From Saccharopolyspora endophytica (lineage in GTDB: Bacteria > Actinomycetota > Actinomycetes > Mycobacteriales > Pseudonocardiaceae): DNA of 64,000 bases. The translations under genes and the position numbers were made by a program. Shown one piece after another: positions 10,033 through 20,604 of the stretch; the stretch's first letter is position 1; each line of letters starts with the position of its first letter. Where the stretch lies: assembly GCF_018070075.1 (NCBI RefSeq), contig NZ_JAGPXE010000004.1:372001-436000 (forward strand), in the 5' to 3' direction. The notes under the pieces are model-generated. The model had not been told where the DNA came from, did not search any database, and worked only from the letters and a program-made list of their open reading frames with translations.

Positions 10033-10944
10033 TCACGCGACCCGTTTCCCGACCCCGTGCAGGAAGTGCGCCACCTCGCCCGCGATGCCGGTGGGGCCGA
10101 GCCCGTGCGCGGCCTCGTGCTCGTCCGCGGTGCCGTAGGCGCGCAGCTCCCGGTCCCGGCGCACCCCCAGCGACAACACCCGGTGCGGGGTGTCGGCCAG
10201 CGCCTCGGCGACCTCGTGGGTGGAGGTGCCCCGCAGGGAGGGCTCGACGAGCACGACGTCCGGGCTCGCGGCGCGGACGGCGGCGCGCAGCCCGTCGGCG
10301 TCGAAGGGCCGGATGGTGGCGGTGTAGAGGACGGTGACGTCCATCGCAGCGGTGGCCGCCAGCACCGGAGCGAGCATCGGGCCCACGGCCAGCACCACGC
10401 CGTCGCGGCCGTGCCGCACCGGGTGCCAGCCGGGCCCGGTCACGAGCGGTTCGGCGTTGGCGCGGTCGGAGAGCCGCAGGTAGACGGGGCCGTCGTGGTC
10501 GAACTCGCGGCTCAGCAAGGCGTCGACCTCGTCGGGATGGCCCGGCACGTGCACGGTCCAGCCGGGCAGCGTGTCGATCAGCGCGACGTCACCGGGGGCC
10601 ATGTGGGTGCGCCCGGCCGTCGGGTAGTCGTAGGAGGCGCCGGTGCTGACCGCGATCGCCCCGACGCCCTGGTGGCCGAGGTCGAGCTTGAGCTGCTCGA
10701 AGGGCCGTTCCACGACGAACGGCGTGATCGAGTGCAGCACCGGCCGCATCCCCGCCAGGGCCAGTCCCCCGGCGACGCCGACCATCGCCTGCTCCCGGAT
10801 GCCGACGTTGAACACCCGGTCGGCGTGCCGCTCGACGGCGTCGGTGAAGCGGTCGGCGGAGATCTCCGCCAGCACCAGCGCGACCCTCGGGTCGGCGTCC
10901 ATGGCTTCGGTGGTGGTGCGCACGAACTGCTCGCGCATGCTCAT
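10033..10944 (-). CDS. transketolase, C-terminal (pyrimidine-binding) half
   Basis: 303 residues covering the transketolase Pyr and C-terminal domains. The cofactor glutamate region is FNVGIREQAMVGVAGGLA, followed by SITPFVVERPFEQ and the TGASYDYPTAGRTHMAPGD block. With the adjacent N-terminal half it forms a two-gene (E1 alpha/beta-like) transketolase that moves two-carbon units between sugar phosphates. Its ATG overlaps the stop of the N-half (ATGA). Such split enzymes occur in secondary-metabolism and sugar clusters; the exact substrate is unknown. Confidence 0.9.
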   Translation of the reverse strand: MSMREQFVRTTTEAMDADPRVALVLAEISADRFTDAVERHADRVFNVGIREQAMVGVAGGLALAGMRPVLHSITPFVVERPFEQLKLDLGHQGVGAIAVSTGASYDYPTAGRTHMAPGDVALIDTLPGWTVHVPGHPDEVDALLSREFDHDGPVYLRLSDRANAEPLVTGPGWHPVRHGRDGVVLAVGPMLAPVLAATAAMDVTVLYTATIRPFDADGLRAAVRAASPDVVLVEPSLRGTSTHEVAEALADTPHRVLSLGVRRDRELRAYGTADEHEAAHGLGPTGIAGEVAHFLHGVGKRVA

Positions 10945-11642
10945 CGGTTCCCTCCTCGGGGTTCGACCTCGGCGACGACCGCGAGCGGGCGGTCGGTGAA
11001 GGTGGCGCTCAGCGCCTGGTGGAGCGCGGTGTGGTCGCGGCCGTCGACGACGCGGGTCGCCCAGCCCTCGCGCGCGAAGCGGTCGGCGATGCCGCCGGGC
11101 CAGCCGGTGCTGGACGAGCGGTTGTCGATCACCACGGTGGTCAGCCGGCCCAGTCCCCAGCGCCCGGCGACCTGGATGGCCTCGTGGTTGCTGCCCTCGT
11201 CCAGCTCGGCGTCGCCGACGAGCACGACCACGCGCGGCCGGTCGAGCCCCCGCGCCCGCAGGCCCAGCGTCACGCCGAGGGCGAGCGGGAGCCCGTGCCC
11301 GAGCGAGCCGCTGCCGATCTCCACGCCGGGCGCGAGCATCCGGTCGGGGTGGAAGCCCAGCCGGGAGTCGAACTCGCCGAAGCGGTCGAGTTCGCCCGGG
11401 TCCAGGAAGCCCTTGGCGGCCAGGACCGCGTAGTAGGCCATCGGCCCGTGCCCCTTGGACAGCAGGAACCGGTCGCGCTGCGGGTCGTCGACGCGGTCCG
11501 GGCCGACCGACAGGACCTGGTCGTAGAGCACCCACAGCACGTCGAGGGTGGAGGTGGCGGCGGAGTCGTGCTTCTCGTCGCCGGTCATCCTGGTCATCAG
11601 CGGGCGCAGGTCCGCGTACTGGTAGTCCGTCTTGATCGCCAT
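10941..11642 (-). CDS. transketolase, N-terminal (TPP-binding) half
   Basis: About 233 residues. The active-site motif LLSKGHGPMAYYAVLA, the cap motif SGSLGHGLPLALGVTLG and the TPP/Mg motif GDAELDEGSNHEA are present. I chose the ATG at 11642 because the -10 element of the SoxR-type promoter ends at 11650; transcription would start at about the ATG, giving a leaderless mRNA. An in-frame GTG at 11648 abuts the -10 and is less likely. It is divergent from soxR, which probably controls it. Confidence 0.88.
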   Translation of the reverse strand: MAIKTDYQYADLRPLMTRMTGDEKHDSAATSTLDVLWVLYDQVLSVGPDRVDDPQRDRFLLSKGHGPMAYYAVLAAKGFLDPGELDRFGEFDSRLGFHPDRMLAPGVEIGSGSLGHGLPLALGVTLGLRARGLDRPRVVVLVGDAELDEGSNHEAIQVAGRWGLGRLTTVVIDNRSSSTGWPGGIADRFAREGWATRVVDGRDHTALHQALSATFTDRPLAVVAEVEPRGGNR

Positions 11643-11649
11643 GCGCACC

Positions 11650-11680
11650 AGGATGGGACTTCGAGTTAAGTCGAAGTCAA
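11650..11680 (-). promoter_or_regulatory. SoxR/MerR-type promoter with sox-box-like dyad upstream of split transketolase
   Basis: Read on the minus strand: -35 TTGACT (11680-11675), exactly 19 bp, then -10 CATCCT (11655-11650). A 19-bp spacer is the hallmark of promoters untwisted by MerR-family activators. The spacer holds an inverted repeat, GACTTCGA at 11657-11664 and TCGAAGTC at 11671-11678, resembling the soxS sox box around a GTTAAG centre. A second dyad, GGTGGA-ATAGC-TCCACC, is at 11682-11698, nearer soxR. Confidence 0.72.
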
Positions 11681-11729
11681 GGGTGGAATAGCTCCACCAA
11701 CATGGAGGTTTTGGGCTAACCTGGCCAGC

Positions 11730-12191
11730 GTGACGAAACTACCCGCCCTGCTGACCATCGGGGAGGTCGCGCACCGCAGCGGAGTCGCCCAGACCGCGCT
11801 GCGCTTCTACGAGGAACGCGGCCTGATCAGCTCCACCCGCACCACCGGGAACCAGCGCCGCTACCAGCGGGCCGTGCTGCGCCGGCTGGCGTTCATCCGC
11901 GCCGCGCAACGGGTCGGCCTCAGCTTGGAGCAGATCTCCGAGGCCCTCGCCACGCTCCCCGACGACCACGCCCCGACCAAGACCGACTGGGCGCGGCTGT
12001 CCCGCCGCTGGCGCGACGAGCTCGACGCTCGCATCGACGGCCTCCAACGCCTGCGCGACAACCTCACCGGCTGCATCGGCTGCGGCTGCCTCTCGCTGCG
12101 CACCTGCATCCTCAACAACCCCGACGACCGCCAAGCCGAGAACGGCCCAGGAGCTCCCCTCCTCCGCCCCAAGACCGACCACTCGGGATGA
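11730..12191 (+). CDS. soxR: redox-sensitive transcriptional activator SoxR
   Basis: MerR-family regulator, 153 residues. The N-terminal winged helix is LTIGEVAHRSGVAQTALRFYEERGLI with the RRYQR wing. The C-terminal CIGCGCLSLRTC is the CX2CXCX5C [2Fe-2S] ligand set specific to SoxR. Actinobacterial SoxR senses redox-active metabolites. It is GTG-initiated, with a TAACCT -10-like hexamer at 11716-11721, so the mRNA may be nearly leaderless. It is divergent from the split transketolase, its likely target. The tail after the cluster is about 30 residues and unremarkable. Confidence 0.95.
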   Translation: MTKLPALLTIGEVAHRSGVAQTALRFYEERGLISSTRTTGNQRRYQRAVLRRLAFIRAAQRVGLSLEQISEALATLPDDHAPTKTDWARLSRRWRDELDARIDGLQRLRDNLTGCIGCGCLSLRTCILNNPDDRQAENGPGAPLLRPKTDHSG

Positions 12192-12195
12192 CCCT

Positions 12196-12343
12196 GATGA
12201 CCGCCGCAATCCGTCCCCCGATCACGGCGGTAATCAGGTGCCCACCACGGCGCGGGAGGACTCCCGCCTGGGGGTTCACGAATACCGCAGTAATCCGGAA
12301 CCCGATTACGGCGGTATTCCGTCCTCTGATCGCGGCGGTAATC
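12196..12343. repeat. 24-bp-pitch palindrome array, family C, copy C1 (5 units)
   Basis: Five imperfect 16-bp palindromes of form GATTACSGCSGTAATC start at 12196, 12220, 12280, 12304 and 12328. Spacing is exactly 24 bp except between units 2 and 3 (60 bp), where a perfect hairpin GCGGGAG-GA-CTCCCGC (12252-12267) sits. Spacers are similar 8-mers such as CGTCCCCC and CGGAACCC. It lies between convergent soxR and the response-regulator gene. The other copy is at 29112-29175. Confidence 0.8.
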
Positions 12344-12430
12344 GGATGTCCCGTGCGGGACTGCGGGGTTCGCGGGTGAGGGTTTTGCTGACGGCGGATC
12401 TTGGTGTGGGGCCGGAAGCCGTGGGGTGGG

Positions 12431-13111
12431 TCAGGATTCGCCGATCCAGGTGTAGGTCATCTCCGGGCGGCCGACCGCGCCGTAGGTGGGGAGGCGTTCG
12501 ACCATGCCCGTGCCGGAGAGGTATTCGAGGTAGCGGCGGGCGGTGACCCGGGAGACGCCGGCGGCCTCGCCCACGGCGCCCGCGGAGCCGCCGGAGGGCA
12601 TCGCGCGGAGGGCGGTGACGACCGCGGCGAGGGTTTCCTCGCCCATGCCCTTGGGCAGGGCCGCTCGATCCACTCCCCGCAGCGTGGAGAAGGCGCGGTC
12701 GATCTCGGCCTGGCCCTGGACCTCGCGGTCCTGGCCGAGGGTGGCGCGGAACCGGGCGTAGTGCTCCAGCTTCTCGCGCATGGCGGCGAAGGTGAACGGC
12801 TTGAGCAGGTACTGCACGACGCCGCTGGACACCGCCGCGCGCACCACCTTCAGGTCCCGCGCCGAGGTCACCGCGATGACGTCGATGGGCAGTCCGGCGG
12901 TGCGCAGCGCGCGAGCCACCTGGAGCCCGTCCATGTCCGGCAGCCGCAGGTCCAGCAGCACCAGGTCCACCGAGGTGTGCTCGACGAACCGCAGCGCGGC
13001 CTGACCGGTGCGGACGCGCCCGGCCACGGCGAAGCCCTCGACGCGGTTGACGTACGCCTCGTGCGCCTCGCCCGCCACCGGGTCGTCCTCGACCACCAGA
13101 ACCGAGATCAC
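12431..13111 (-). CDS. response regulator, CitB/DcuR-type
   Basis: 226 residues. The receiver domain starts ISVLVVEDDPVAGEAHEAYV, with the phospho-acceptor Asp in LVLLDLRLPDMDG, the Thr/Ser in AVTSARD and the Lys in YLLKPF. The C-terminal DNA-binding part includes GAAGVSRVTARRYLEYL and ends with WIGES. This architecture belongs to CitB/DcuR regulators of C4-dicarboxylate or citrate use. The GTG start overlaps the kinase stop. Together with the divergent dctA it forms a classic dicarboxylate-sensing module. Confidence 0.92.
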   Translation of the reverse strand: MISVLVVEDDPVAGEAHEAYVNRVEGFAVAGRVRTGQAALRFVEHTSVDLVLLDLRLPDMDGLQVARALRTAGLPIDVIAVTSARDLKVVRAAVSSGVVQYLLKPFTFAAMREKLEHYARFRATLGQDREVQGQAEIDRAFSTLRGVDRAALPKGMGEETLAAVVTALRAMPSGGSAGAVGEAAGVSRVTARRYLEYLSGTGMVERLPTYGAVGRPEMTYTWIGES

Positions 13112-14685
13112 CGCGACGCCCCCGGGAGCCGGACGGTGAACACCGCACCGTCGTCGCCGCCGACGTCGACGGTGCCGCCGTGCCGCCGCACGCTCTGCCC
13201 GACCAGCGCCAGCCCGAGGCCGCGGTCGCCGGACTTCGTCGACCAGCCGCGGCGGAAAAGCTCGGAGGTGTCGGCGGGGACACCGGGCCCGTTGTCGGCG
13301 ACGCGGATCAGCAGTCCGTCCGATGTGGATCGTATGGTCACCTCGACGCGCGGGCCCGGCCGGTCCGCCACGGCCTCCACGGCGTTGTCGATCAGGTTCC
13401 CGAGGATGGTCACCAGGTCTCGGGAGTCGAGGTGCTCCAGCGCGGCGTCGTCGACCTCGGTGTCCTCGCTGAGCACGACCTCGACGCCCCGCTCCCCCGC
13501 CTCCGCGCTCTTGCCCAGCAGCAACGCGGCCAGCACCGGTTCGCCGACGGAGCCGACGACCTGGTCGGTGAGCCGCTGCGCGAGGTCCAGCTCGGCGGTG
13601 GCGAACCCGACGGCCTCCTCGGTGCGGCCGAGCTCGATCAGCGAGACGACGGTGTGCAGCCGGTTCGCGGACTCGTGGGCCTGGGAGCGCAGCGATTCGG
13701 CGAAGCCGCGCATCGAGTCGAGCTCACCGCTGAGCGCCTGCAGCTCGGTGTGGTCCCGCAGCGTGACGACGCTGCCCAGGTCGCGATCGCCGCTGCGCAC
13801 CGCGGAGACGTTGACCAGCAGCACCCGGTCGTCGGTCAGGTGCACCTCGTCGCGGACCGCGCGGCGACCGAGCGCGTCCACAAGGGACGGTGGCAGGTCC
13901 AGCTCGGACACCTGCTCACCTTCGACCTCGGCGGAATCCAGCGAGAGCAGCACAGCGGCACCATCGTTGCACAACGTCACGCGCCCGTCCGGCGCCACCA
14001 GCAGCAGGCCTTCGCGCACCGCGTGCAGGATCGCGTCGTGGTACTCGTACATCCGCGACAGCTCCGCCGGGCGCATGCCGTGGGTGTGCCGCCGGATCCG
14101 CGCGTTGACCAGGTAGGTCAGAGCCCCGCCGAGCAGCAGCGCGCCGCCCGCGACGAGCACCAGCACGCTCACCTGCCTGCTCAGCTCCGCGGTGATCACG
14201 CGCACGCTGATGCCGTCGGCCACCAATCCCACCAGCTGAGAACCCCGGTGCACCGGCACGACCGCGCGCACCGACGGGCCCAGCGTTCCGGTGTAGGTCT
14301 CGACGAGGGTCCGCTCGGGGTCGATGTTGCCGCGGAACGGCTTGCCGATGCGCGACGGATCGGGGTGGGTGTGGCGGATGCCCTGCGGGGACATGATCGT
14401 GATGAAGTCGACCCCCGCTTCGGCCCTGACCCGCTCGGCCAGCGGCTGCAGGCTCGCGGTCGGGTCCGGCGCGACCAGGGCGTCGGCGACGGCGGGTTGA
14501 GCCGCCAGCGTGCGCGCCACGGCCACGACCTTGTCCCGCGCGGCGTCCTCGGTGCGGCGCCCGGCGTCGTACCAGGCCAGAGCCGCTCCGGCGAGCACGA
14601 CGAAGGCCACGACGAAGATCTGGAGCACGAACAGCTGACGCGCCAGGCTCCACCGCGGGGCGAACCGGTTCCGATATCTGGACAT
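13108..14685 (-). CDS. sensor histidine kinase, CitA/DcuS-type
   Basis: About 525 residues. A first membrane helix (about 20-42) and a second (about 175-197) flank an extracytoplasmic Cache-type domain with VDFITIMSPQGIRHTHPDPS, typical of DcuS/CitA ligand domains. Then come a PAS domain (ILHAVREGLLLVAPDGRVTLCND), the phospho-acceptor region SQAHESANRLHTVVSLIELG and HATPase_c motifs NLIDNAVEA, DNGPGVP and GLGLALV. The likely ligand is a C4-dicarboxylate or related acid, inferred from the divergent dctA. A GTG one codon earlier (14688) is an alternative start. Confidence 0.92.
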   Translation of the reverse strand: MSRYRNRFAPRWSLARQLFVLQIFVVAFVVLAGAALAWYDAGRRTEDAARDKVVAVARTLAAQPAVADALVAPDPTASLQPLAERVRAEAGVDFITIMSPQGIRHTHPDPSRIGKPFRGNIDPERTLVETYTGTLGPSVRAVVPVHRGSQLVGLVADGISVRVITAELSRQVSVLVLVAGGALLLGGALTYLVNARIRRHTHGMRPAELSRMYEYHDAILHAVREGLLLVAPDGRVTLCNDGAAVLLSLDSAEVEGEQVSELDLPPSLVDALGRRAVRDEVHLTDDRVLLVNVSAVRSGDRDLGSVVTLRDHTELQALSGELDSMRGFAESLRSQAHESANRLHTVVSLIELGRTEEAVGFATAELDLAQRLTDQVVGSVGEPVLAALLLGKSAEAGERGVEVVLSEDTEVDDAALEHLDSRDLVTILGNLIDNAVEAVADRPGPRVEVTIRSTSDGLLIRVADNGPGVPADTSELFRRGWSTKSGDRGLGLALVGQSVRRHGGTVDVGGDDGAVFTVRLPGASR

Positions 14686-14841
14686 CACTTACTCATGTCG
14701 ACGATGTGAACACAATGAACAGAAGCGAGACGGGGTCGATACAAAGCTCGCATAGTCTCCGTCCAGATCTTCCCGTGACCTGGGACACGCACGGTGAATC
14801 GTATGTGACCCGGAGACACCGGCCCCGCAAGGAGTTCAACA

Positions 14842-16185
14842 GTGGCTAGCAATGATGCTGCGCCGACGAAACGTCGGGACAGAACGCACTACCTCTACAT
14901 CGCGGTGATCATCGCCGTGCTGGCGGGCATTCTCGTCGGCTTCGCAGCCCCCGATGTCGGCAAGGCGCTCAAGCCGTTGGGCACCGGGTTCGTGAACGTG
15001 ATCAAGATGATGATCTCGCCGATCATCTTCTGCACGATCGTGCTCGGCGTCGGCAGCGTCCGCAAGGCCGCCAAGGTCGGCCGGGTCGGCGGTCTGGCGC
15101 TGGCCTACTTCCTGATCATGTCGGTGGTCGCGCTGGTCATCGGCCTGGTCGTCGGCAACGTGCTGCACCCGGGCGAGGGGCTGCAGATCACCGACGAGCT
15201 GCGCGGCTCGGGCGCCGAGCAGGCCGGTGAGGAAGCGCAGAGCACCACCGAGTTCCTGCTCGGGATCATCCCGCAGACGCTGGTGTCCGCCCTGACCGAG
15301 GGCGAGGTGCTGCAGACGCTGCTGGTGGCGCTGCTCGCCGGTTTCGCGCTGCAGAGCATGGGCGAGAAGGGTCAGCCGATCCTCCGCGGCATCGAGCACG
15401 TCCAGCGCCTGGTGTTCAAGATCCTGGCGATGGTCATGTGGGCCGCCCCGATCGGCGCGTTCGGCGCCATCGCGGCCGTGGTCGGCGCTACCGGCGTGGA
15501 CGCGCTCAAGGGCCTCGCGGTGATCATGCTCGGCTTCTACACGACGTGCGTGCTGTTCATCTTCGTCGTGCTGGGCGCGGTGCTGTGGCTGTTCGCGCGG
15601 GTCAACATCTTCTCGCTGCTGCGCTACCTGGGCCGCGAGTTCCTGCTGATCGTGTCGACCTCGTCGTCGGAGGCGGCGCTGCCGCGGCTGATCGCGAAGA
15701 TGGAGCACCTGGGCGTGAGCAAGCCGGTCGTGGGCATCACGGTTCCCACCGGCTACTCGTTCAACCTCGACGGCACGATGATCTACCTGACGATGTCGTC
15801 GCTGTTCATCGCCAGCGCCCTGGGCGACCCGCTGTCGATCGGCGAGCAGGTCGGTCTGCTGCTGTTCATGATGGTCGCGTCGAAGGGCGCGGCGGGCGTC
15901 AGCGGCGCCGGCCTGGCCACCCTGGCCGGCGGCCTGCAATCGCACCGCCCGGAGCTGCTCGACGGCGTCGGCCTGATCGTGGGCATCGACCGCTTCATGT
16001 CGGAGGCCCGCGCGCTGACCAACTTCGCGGGCAACGCGGTGGCCACGGTCCTCATCGGCTCGTGGACCAAGGAGCTCGACCGCACCCAGATGCAGCAGGT
16101 CTTCGCCGGCGACTCGCCGTTCAACGAGCAGACGTTCGTCGACGACGGTGGCGTGACCGAGGAGAAGAACCCCGAGAAGGTCTGA
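14842..16185 (+). CDS. dctA: C4-dicarboxylate:cation symporter DctA (DAACS family)
   Basis: 447-residue multi-spanning permease. Family signatures: FVNVIKMMISPIIFCTIVLGV, STSSSEAALPRLIAKME, the unwound substrate segment GYSFNLDGTMIYLTMSSLFIA, and RFMSEARALTNFAGNAVATV. It imports succinate, fumarate or malate with protons or sodium. The GTG start follows AAGGAG with normal spacing. It is divergent from the CitA/CitB-type two-component pair (about 155 nt between starts), the usual arrangement for inducible dicarboxylate uptake. Confidence 0.95.
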   Translation: MASNDAAPTKRRDRTHYLYIAVIIAVLAGILVGFAAPDVGKALKPLGTGFVNVIKMMISPIIFCTIVLGVGSVRKAAKVGRVGGLALAYFLIMSVVALVIGLVVGNVLHPGEGLQITDELRGSGAEQAGEEAQSTTEFLLGIIPQTLVSALTEGEVLQTLLVALLAGFALQSMGEKGQPILRGIEHVQRLVFKILAMVMWAAPIGAFGAIAAVVGATGVDALKGLAVIMLGFYTTCVLFIFVVLGAVLWLFARVNIFSLLRYLGREFLLIVSTSSSEAALPRLIAKMEHLGVSKPVVGITVPTGYSFNLDGTMIYLTMSSLFIASALGDPLSIGEQVGLLLFMMVASKGAAGVSGAGLATLAGGLQSHRPELLDGVGLIVGIDRFMSEARALTNFAGNAVATVLIGSWTKELDRTQMQQVFAGDSPFNEQTFVDDGGVTEEKNPEKV

Positions 16186-16198
16186 TCTGATCGCCCGG

Positions 16199-16229
16199 AA
16201 CCGCCCTTCGCCCAGCGCGAGGGGCGGTT
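16199..16229 (+). terminator. hairpin terminator after dctA
   Basis: AACCGCCC (16199-16206) pairs with GGGCGGTT (16222-16229); a T-containing stretch follows. It lies 14 nt after the dctA stop. Confidence 0.7.
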
Positions 16230-16247
16230 TCGCGTTTCCCGAGGGGG

Positions 16248-16796
16248 TTACTCGGCCCTGCCGACGATCCTGCGGTGGAAGGTCTCGTCCTCCGCAGCGG
16301 TGACCGCGAGGTCGTAGCGGCCCTGCGGAGCGGGCCAGAACACGGGCAGGGCTCCGCCGGCGGCGACCAGGACGTGCTTCTCGTGCTCGGCGTGGGCGAG
16401 GGCGCGCAGGTCGAGCGCGAGCTCGTGCGGGCCGTTGTTGCGCAGTTCGAGCCTGAGGCCTGGGTCGGTGTGGCGGGCCTGGACGTCGATCGCCGCGGCA
16501 CGGCCGTCCCGGGAACCGCTGAGCTCCATCCGGAGGTCCCCGGGGCCCTCGATCGTGCAGTGGTAGTGCACGGCGACCGGGACCGGCACGAACTTCTCGC
16601 CGAGCACGTCCACGTGGTGCGCCTCGCCCTCGCCGGTGCGGATCGCGAAGCGCGCGAAGCCGGAGCCCACGCAGCCCAGGCGCAACGAGACGGTCTCACC
16701 GACCACGACCCCGCCGACCTGCGGCTGAACCGTCGCGACGGCGAGCCGCCCGGTCACCGGGGTCTCGGAGGAATTGCGCACACGCCCGATCGTCAC
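16248..16796 (-). pseudogene. orphan C-terminal domain of a phospholipase C
   Basis: About 182 residues resembling the C-terminal DUF756 repeats of secreted phosphocholine-type phospholipase C: NNGPHELALDLRALAHAEHEK and the ending GRYDLAVTAAEDETFHRRIVGRAE. The roughly 450-residue catalytic domain is missing; upstream sequence runs straight into family B repeat B2. An open frame extends to 16952, but its first residues (VEFRAKF) are translated repeat. The GTG at 16796 is a plausible start if it is still expressed. It could be a stand-alone domain, but a truncated gene is more likely. Confidence 0.6.
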
Positions 16797-16923
16797 CCCG
16801 CCAGGACACGACCAGGAGACCTCCCGGTGTCCGACAGGTGAACCAAGCCCTCCGGCGAAGCGACATGACCCTCCGCCACGACGCGACGACCAGCGGTGAC
16901 GCTGCGGTGATGCTGCCGCGCAC

Positions 16924-16983
16924 TCGAATTTCGCGCGAAATTCGACACCCACAGATCGGACTCGAATTTCGCGCGAAATTCGA
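16924..16983. repeat. paired-palindrome family B, copy B2
   Basis: Two perfect 22-bp palindromes (arm TCGAATTTC, centre GCGC, inverse arm) at 16924-16945 and 16962-16983, 38 bp apart start to start. Each could fold as a 9-bp RNA hairpin with a GCGC loop. They lie between the phospholipase remnant and hisB. Confidence 0.9.
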
Positions 16984-17013
16984 CAAGGTGCCCCGTCCGA
17001 GTGACGGGGGTCC

Positions 17014-18761
<1,748 letters not shown>

Positions 18762-18830
18762 TCATGTCGCCACCTCGGCCAGCGGAGGTTCTCACCTGCA
18801 CCGTTGCGGCGGCCGAGGTCGGCATCGTCT

Positions 18831-20141
18831 CTAGAAGCGGGCGGTCACGGCTTGGCCGTGGGCGGGCAGGTCCTCGGCGTCGGCGAGTGCGACGACCTGG
18901 TCCGCGACGTCGCGGAGCGCCTGCTCGGTGTAGGAGATGACGTGGATGCCGCGCAGGAAGCTCTGCACGCTCAGGCCCGAGGAGTGCCGGGCGCAGCCAC
19001 CGGTGGGCAGCACGTGGTTGGAGCCGGCGCAGTAGTCGCCGAGCGAGACCGGCGCGTACGGGCCGACGAAGATCGCGCCCGCGTTGCGCACCCGCGCGGC
19101 GACCGCGTCGGCGTCGGCGGTCTGGATCTCCAGGTGCTCGGCGGCGTAAGCGTTGACCACCCGGACGCCGTCGTCGAGGTCCGAGACCAGGATGCAGCCG
19201 GACTGCTGCCCGGTCAGGGCCGTGCGGATGCGCTCGACGTGCTTGGTCCGGCCGACCTGGCGCTCCAGCTCGGCGTCGACGGCGTCGGCCAGCTCCGGCG
19301 AGGTCGTGACCAGCACGCTGGCGGCCAGCGTGTCGTGCTCGGCCTGGCTGATCAGGTCGGCGGCCACGTGCACCGCGTCGGCGGTGCCGTCGGCCAGCAC
19401 CGCGATCTCGGTGGGACCGGCCTCCGAGTCGATGCCGATGAGGCTGCGCAGGTGGCGCTTGGCGGCGGTGACGTAGACGTTGCCGGGGCCGGTGACCATG
19501 TCGGCGGGCAGCAGCTCGCCGTCGTCGGTGTCGCGGCCGCCGTAGGCCAGCAGCGCGACGGCCTGCGCACCGCCGACCGCCCACACCTCCTCGACGCCCA
19601 GCAGCTGCGCGGCGGCCAGGATCGTCGGGTGCGGCAGGCCCCCGAACTCGGCCTGCGGCGGGCTGCACACCACCAGCGATTCGACGCCGGCCGTCTGGGC
19701 CGGGACGACGTTCATGACGACGCTCGACGGGTAGACCGCGAGGCCGCCCGGCGCGTAGAGGCCGACGCGCTCGACCGGCACCCAGCGCTCGGTGACCGTG
19801 CCGCCGGGCACGACCTGGGTGGTGCTGTCGGTGCGCTGCTGGTCGGCGTGCACGCGGCGAGCGCGGGCGATGGACTCCTCCAGCGCGGAGCGCACGGCCG
19901 GGTCGAGCTCGTCGAGCGCGCGGCTGAGCTCCGCCGCGGGCACCCTCACCCGTTCAGGGCGAACTCCGTCGAACTTGTCGGTGTAGTCGAGCACGGCGTC
20001 GACGCCGCGGTCGCGGATGTCCTCGATCACCGGACGGACCCGATGCAGCACGTGCTCGACGTCCATCTCGGCGCGCGGCAGCGTGGCGCGCAGCGTAGCG
20101 GTGGACGGAACACGACCGCGCAGGTCGGTACGGGTGAGCAT
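18831..20141 (-). CDS. hisD: histidinol dehydrogenase
   Basis: Zn- and NAD-dependent oxidation of histidinol to histidine, the last two steps. About 436 residues. Motifs: [23 protein letters not shown], the nucleotide region [14 protein letters not shown] and the metal-site [11 protein letters not shown] chose the second Met (20141) because GGAAGG is optimally spaced from it; the first ATG (20147) directly abuts that site. It heads the hisDCB operon. Family A copy R2 lies about 145 nt upstream. Confidence 0.96.
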   Translation of the reverse strand: MLTRTDLRGRVPSTATLRATLPRAEMDVEHVLHRVRPVIEDIRDRGVDAVLDYTDKFDGVRPERVRVPAAELSRALDELDPAVRSALEESIARARRVHADQQRTDSTTQVVPGGTVTERWVPVERVGLYAPGGLAVYPSSVVMNVVPAQTAGVESLVVCSPPQAEFGGLPHPTILAAAQLLGVEEVWAVGGAQAVALLAYGGRDTDDGELLPADMVTGPGNVYVTAAKRHLRSLIGIDSEAGPTEIAVLADGTADAVHVAADLISQAEHDTLAASVLVTTSPELADAVDAELERQVGRTKHVERIRTALTGQQSGCILVSDLDDGVRVVNAYAAEHLEIQTADADAVAARVRNAGAIFVGPYAPVSLGDYCAGSNHVLPTGGCARHSSGLSVQSFLRGIHVISYTEQALRDVADQVVALADAEDLPAHGQAVTARF

Positions 20142-20147
20142 GAGCAT

Positions 20148-20604
20148 CCTTCCAACACCTCGGGACTACACCTACCAGGGTAATCGCAGTCCACCCCACC
20201 CGTCCGCGAACCCAGCCCAGGGTCACAGAGCACGACCAAGACCAGGCGAGGCGAGGCGAGGCGAGACACAAGCCAAACCCAGCCCACGTCAGGCAAGCGA
20301 CGAAGGCGCTTCCTCAGTGCCCCACCAGACCAACCAGCACCGCCGCGGGTTTTGAGCGGCTCTCTGGGGACGACAGCCGTAGCGCCGTGTATTGGCATAC
20401 ATCAGTCTCGGATCCCGGAGCCAGAGAGTCGCTCAGGTTCCGCTTCTGGCACCGCCCAGCAAGATGACCCTTGAGCAGTTGATCACCGCAAAGCGAAAAC
20501 GGGGAAAATTGTTCAACTGAGGCCATAGTTCGCCAGAGAGTTGCCATCCTCAGAAACCTCTTGGACTCTTCGAACGTCACCTCCAGTGATCGATCGGAGA
20601 TCCG
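20148..20604. other. 457-nt divergent gap between hisD and carboxypeptidase
   Basis: It holds the leader regions of two divergent genes and family A copy R2 (20285-20455). A run of GAGGC/GAGGCG direct repeats lies at about 20247-20266 (three GCGAG-type units). No open frame with a credible ribosome-binding site was seen. The hisD side has no obvious leader peptide. Confidence 0.6.
20285..20455. repeat. structured repeat family A, copy R2
   Basis: Small hairpin AGCGAC-GAA-GGCGCT at 20296-20310 (one mismatch). Long stem: 5' arm TGAGCGGCTCTCTGG at about 20353-20367 and 3' arm CCAGAGAGTCGCTCA at about 20421-20435, fully paired with one G-U. Apical hairpin TGTAT-TGGC-ATACA at about 20388-20401. 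The arm sequence differs from R1/R4 yet still pairs. It also shares its CACGTCAGGCAAGCGACGAAG flank with R3. Confidence 0.82.

Noticed and set aside
12196..12343. Family C array as a CRISPR.
   Set aside because: Units are 16 bp with 8-bp spacers that are themselves similar; no cas genes and spacers are too short.
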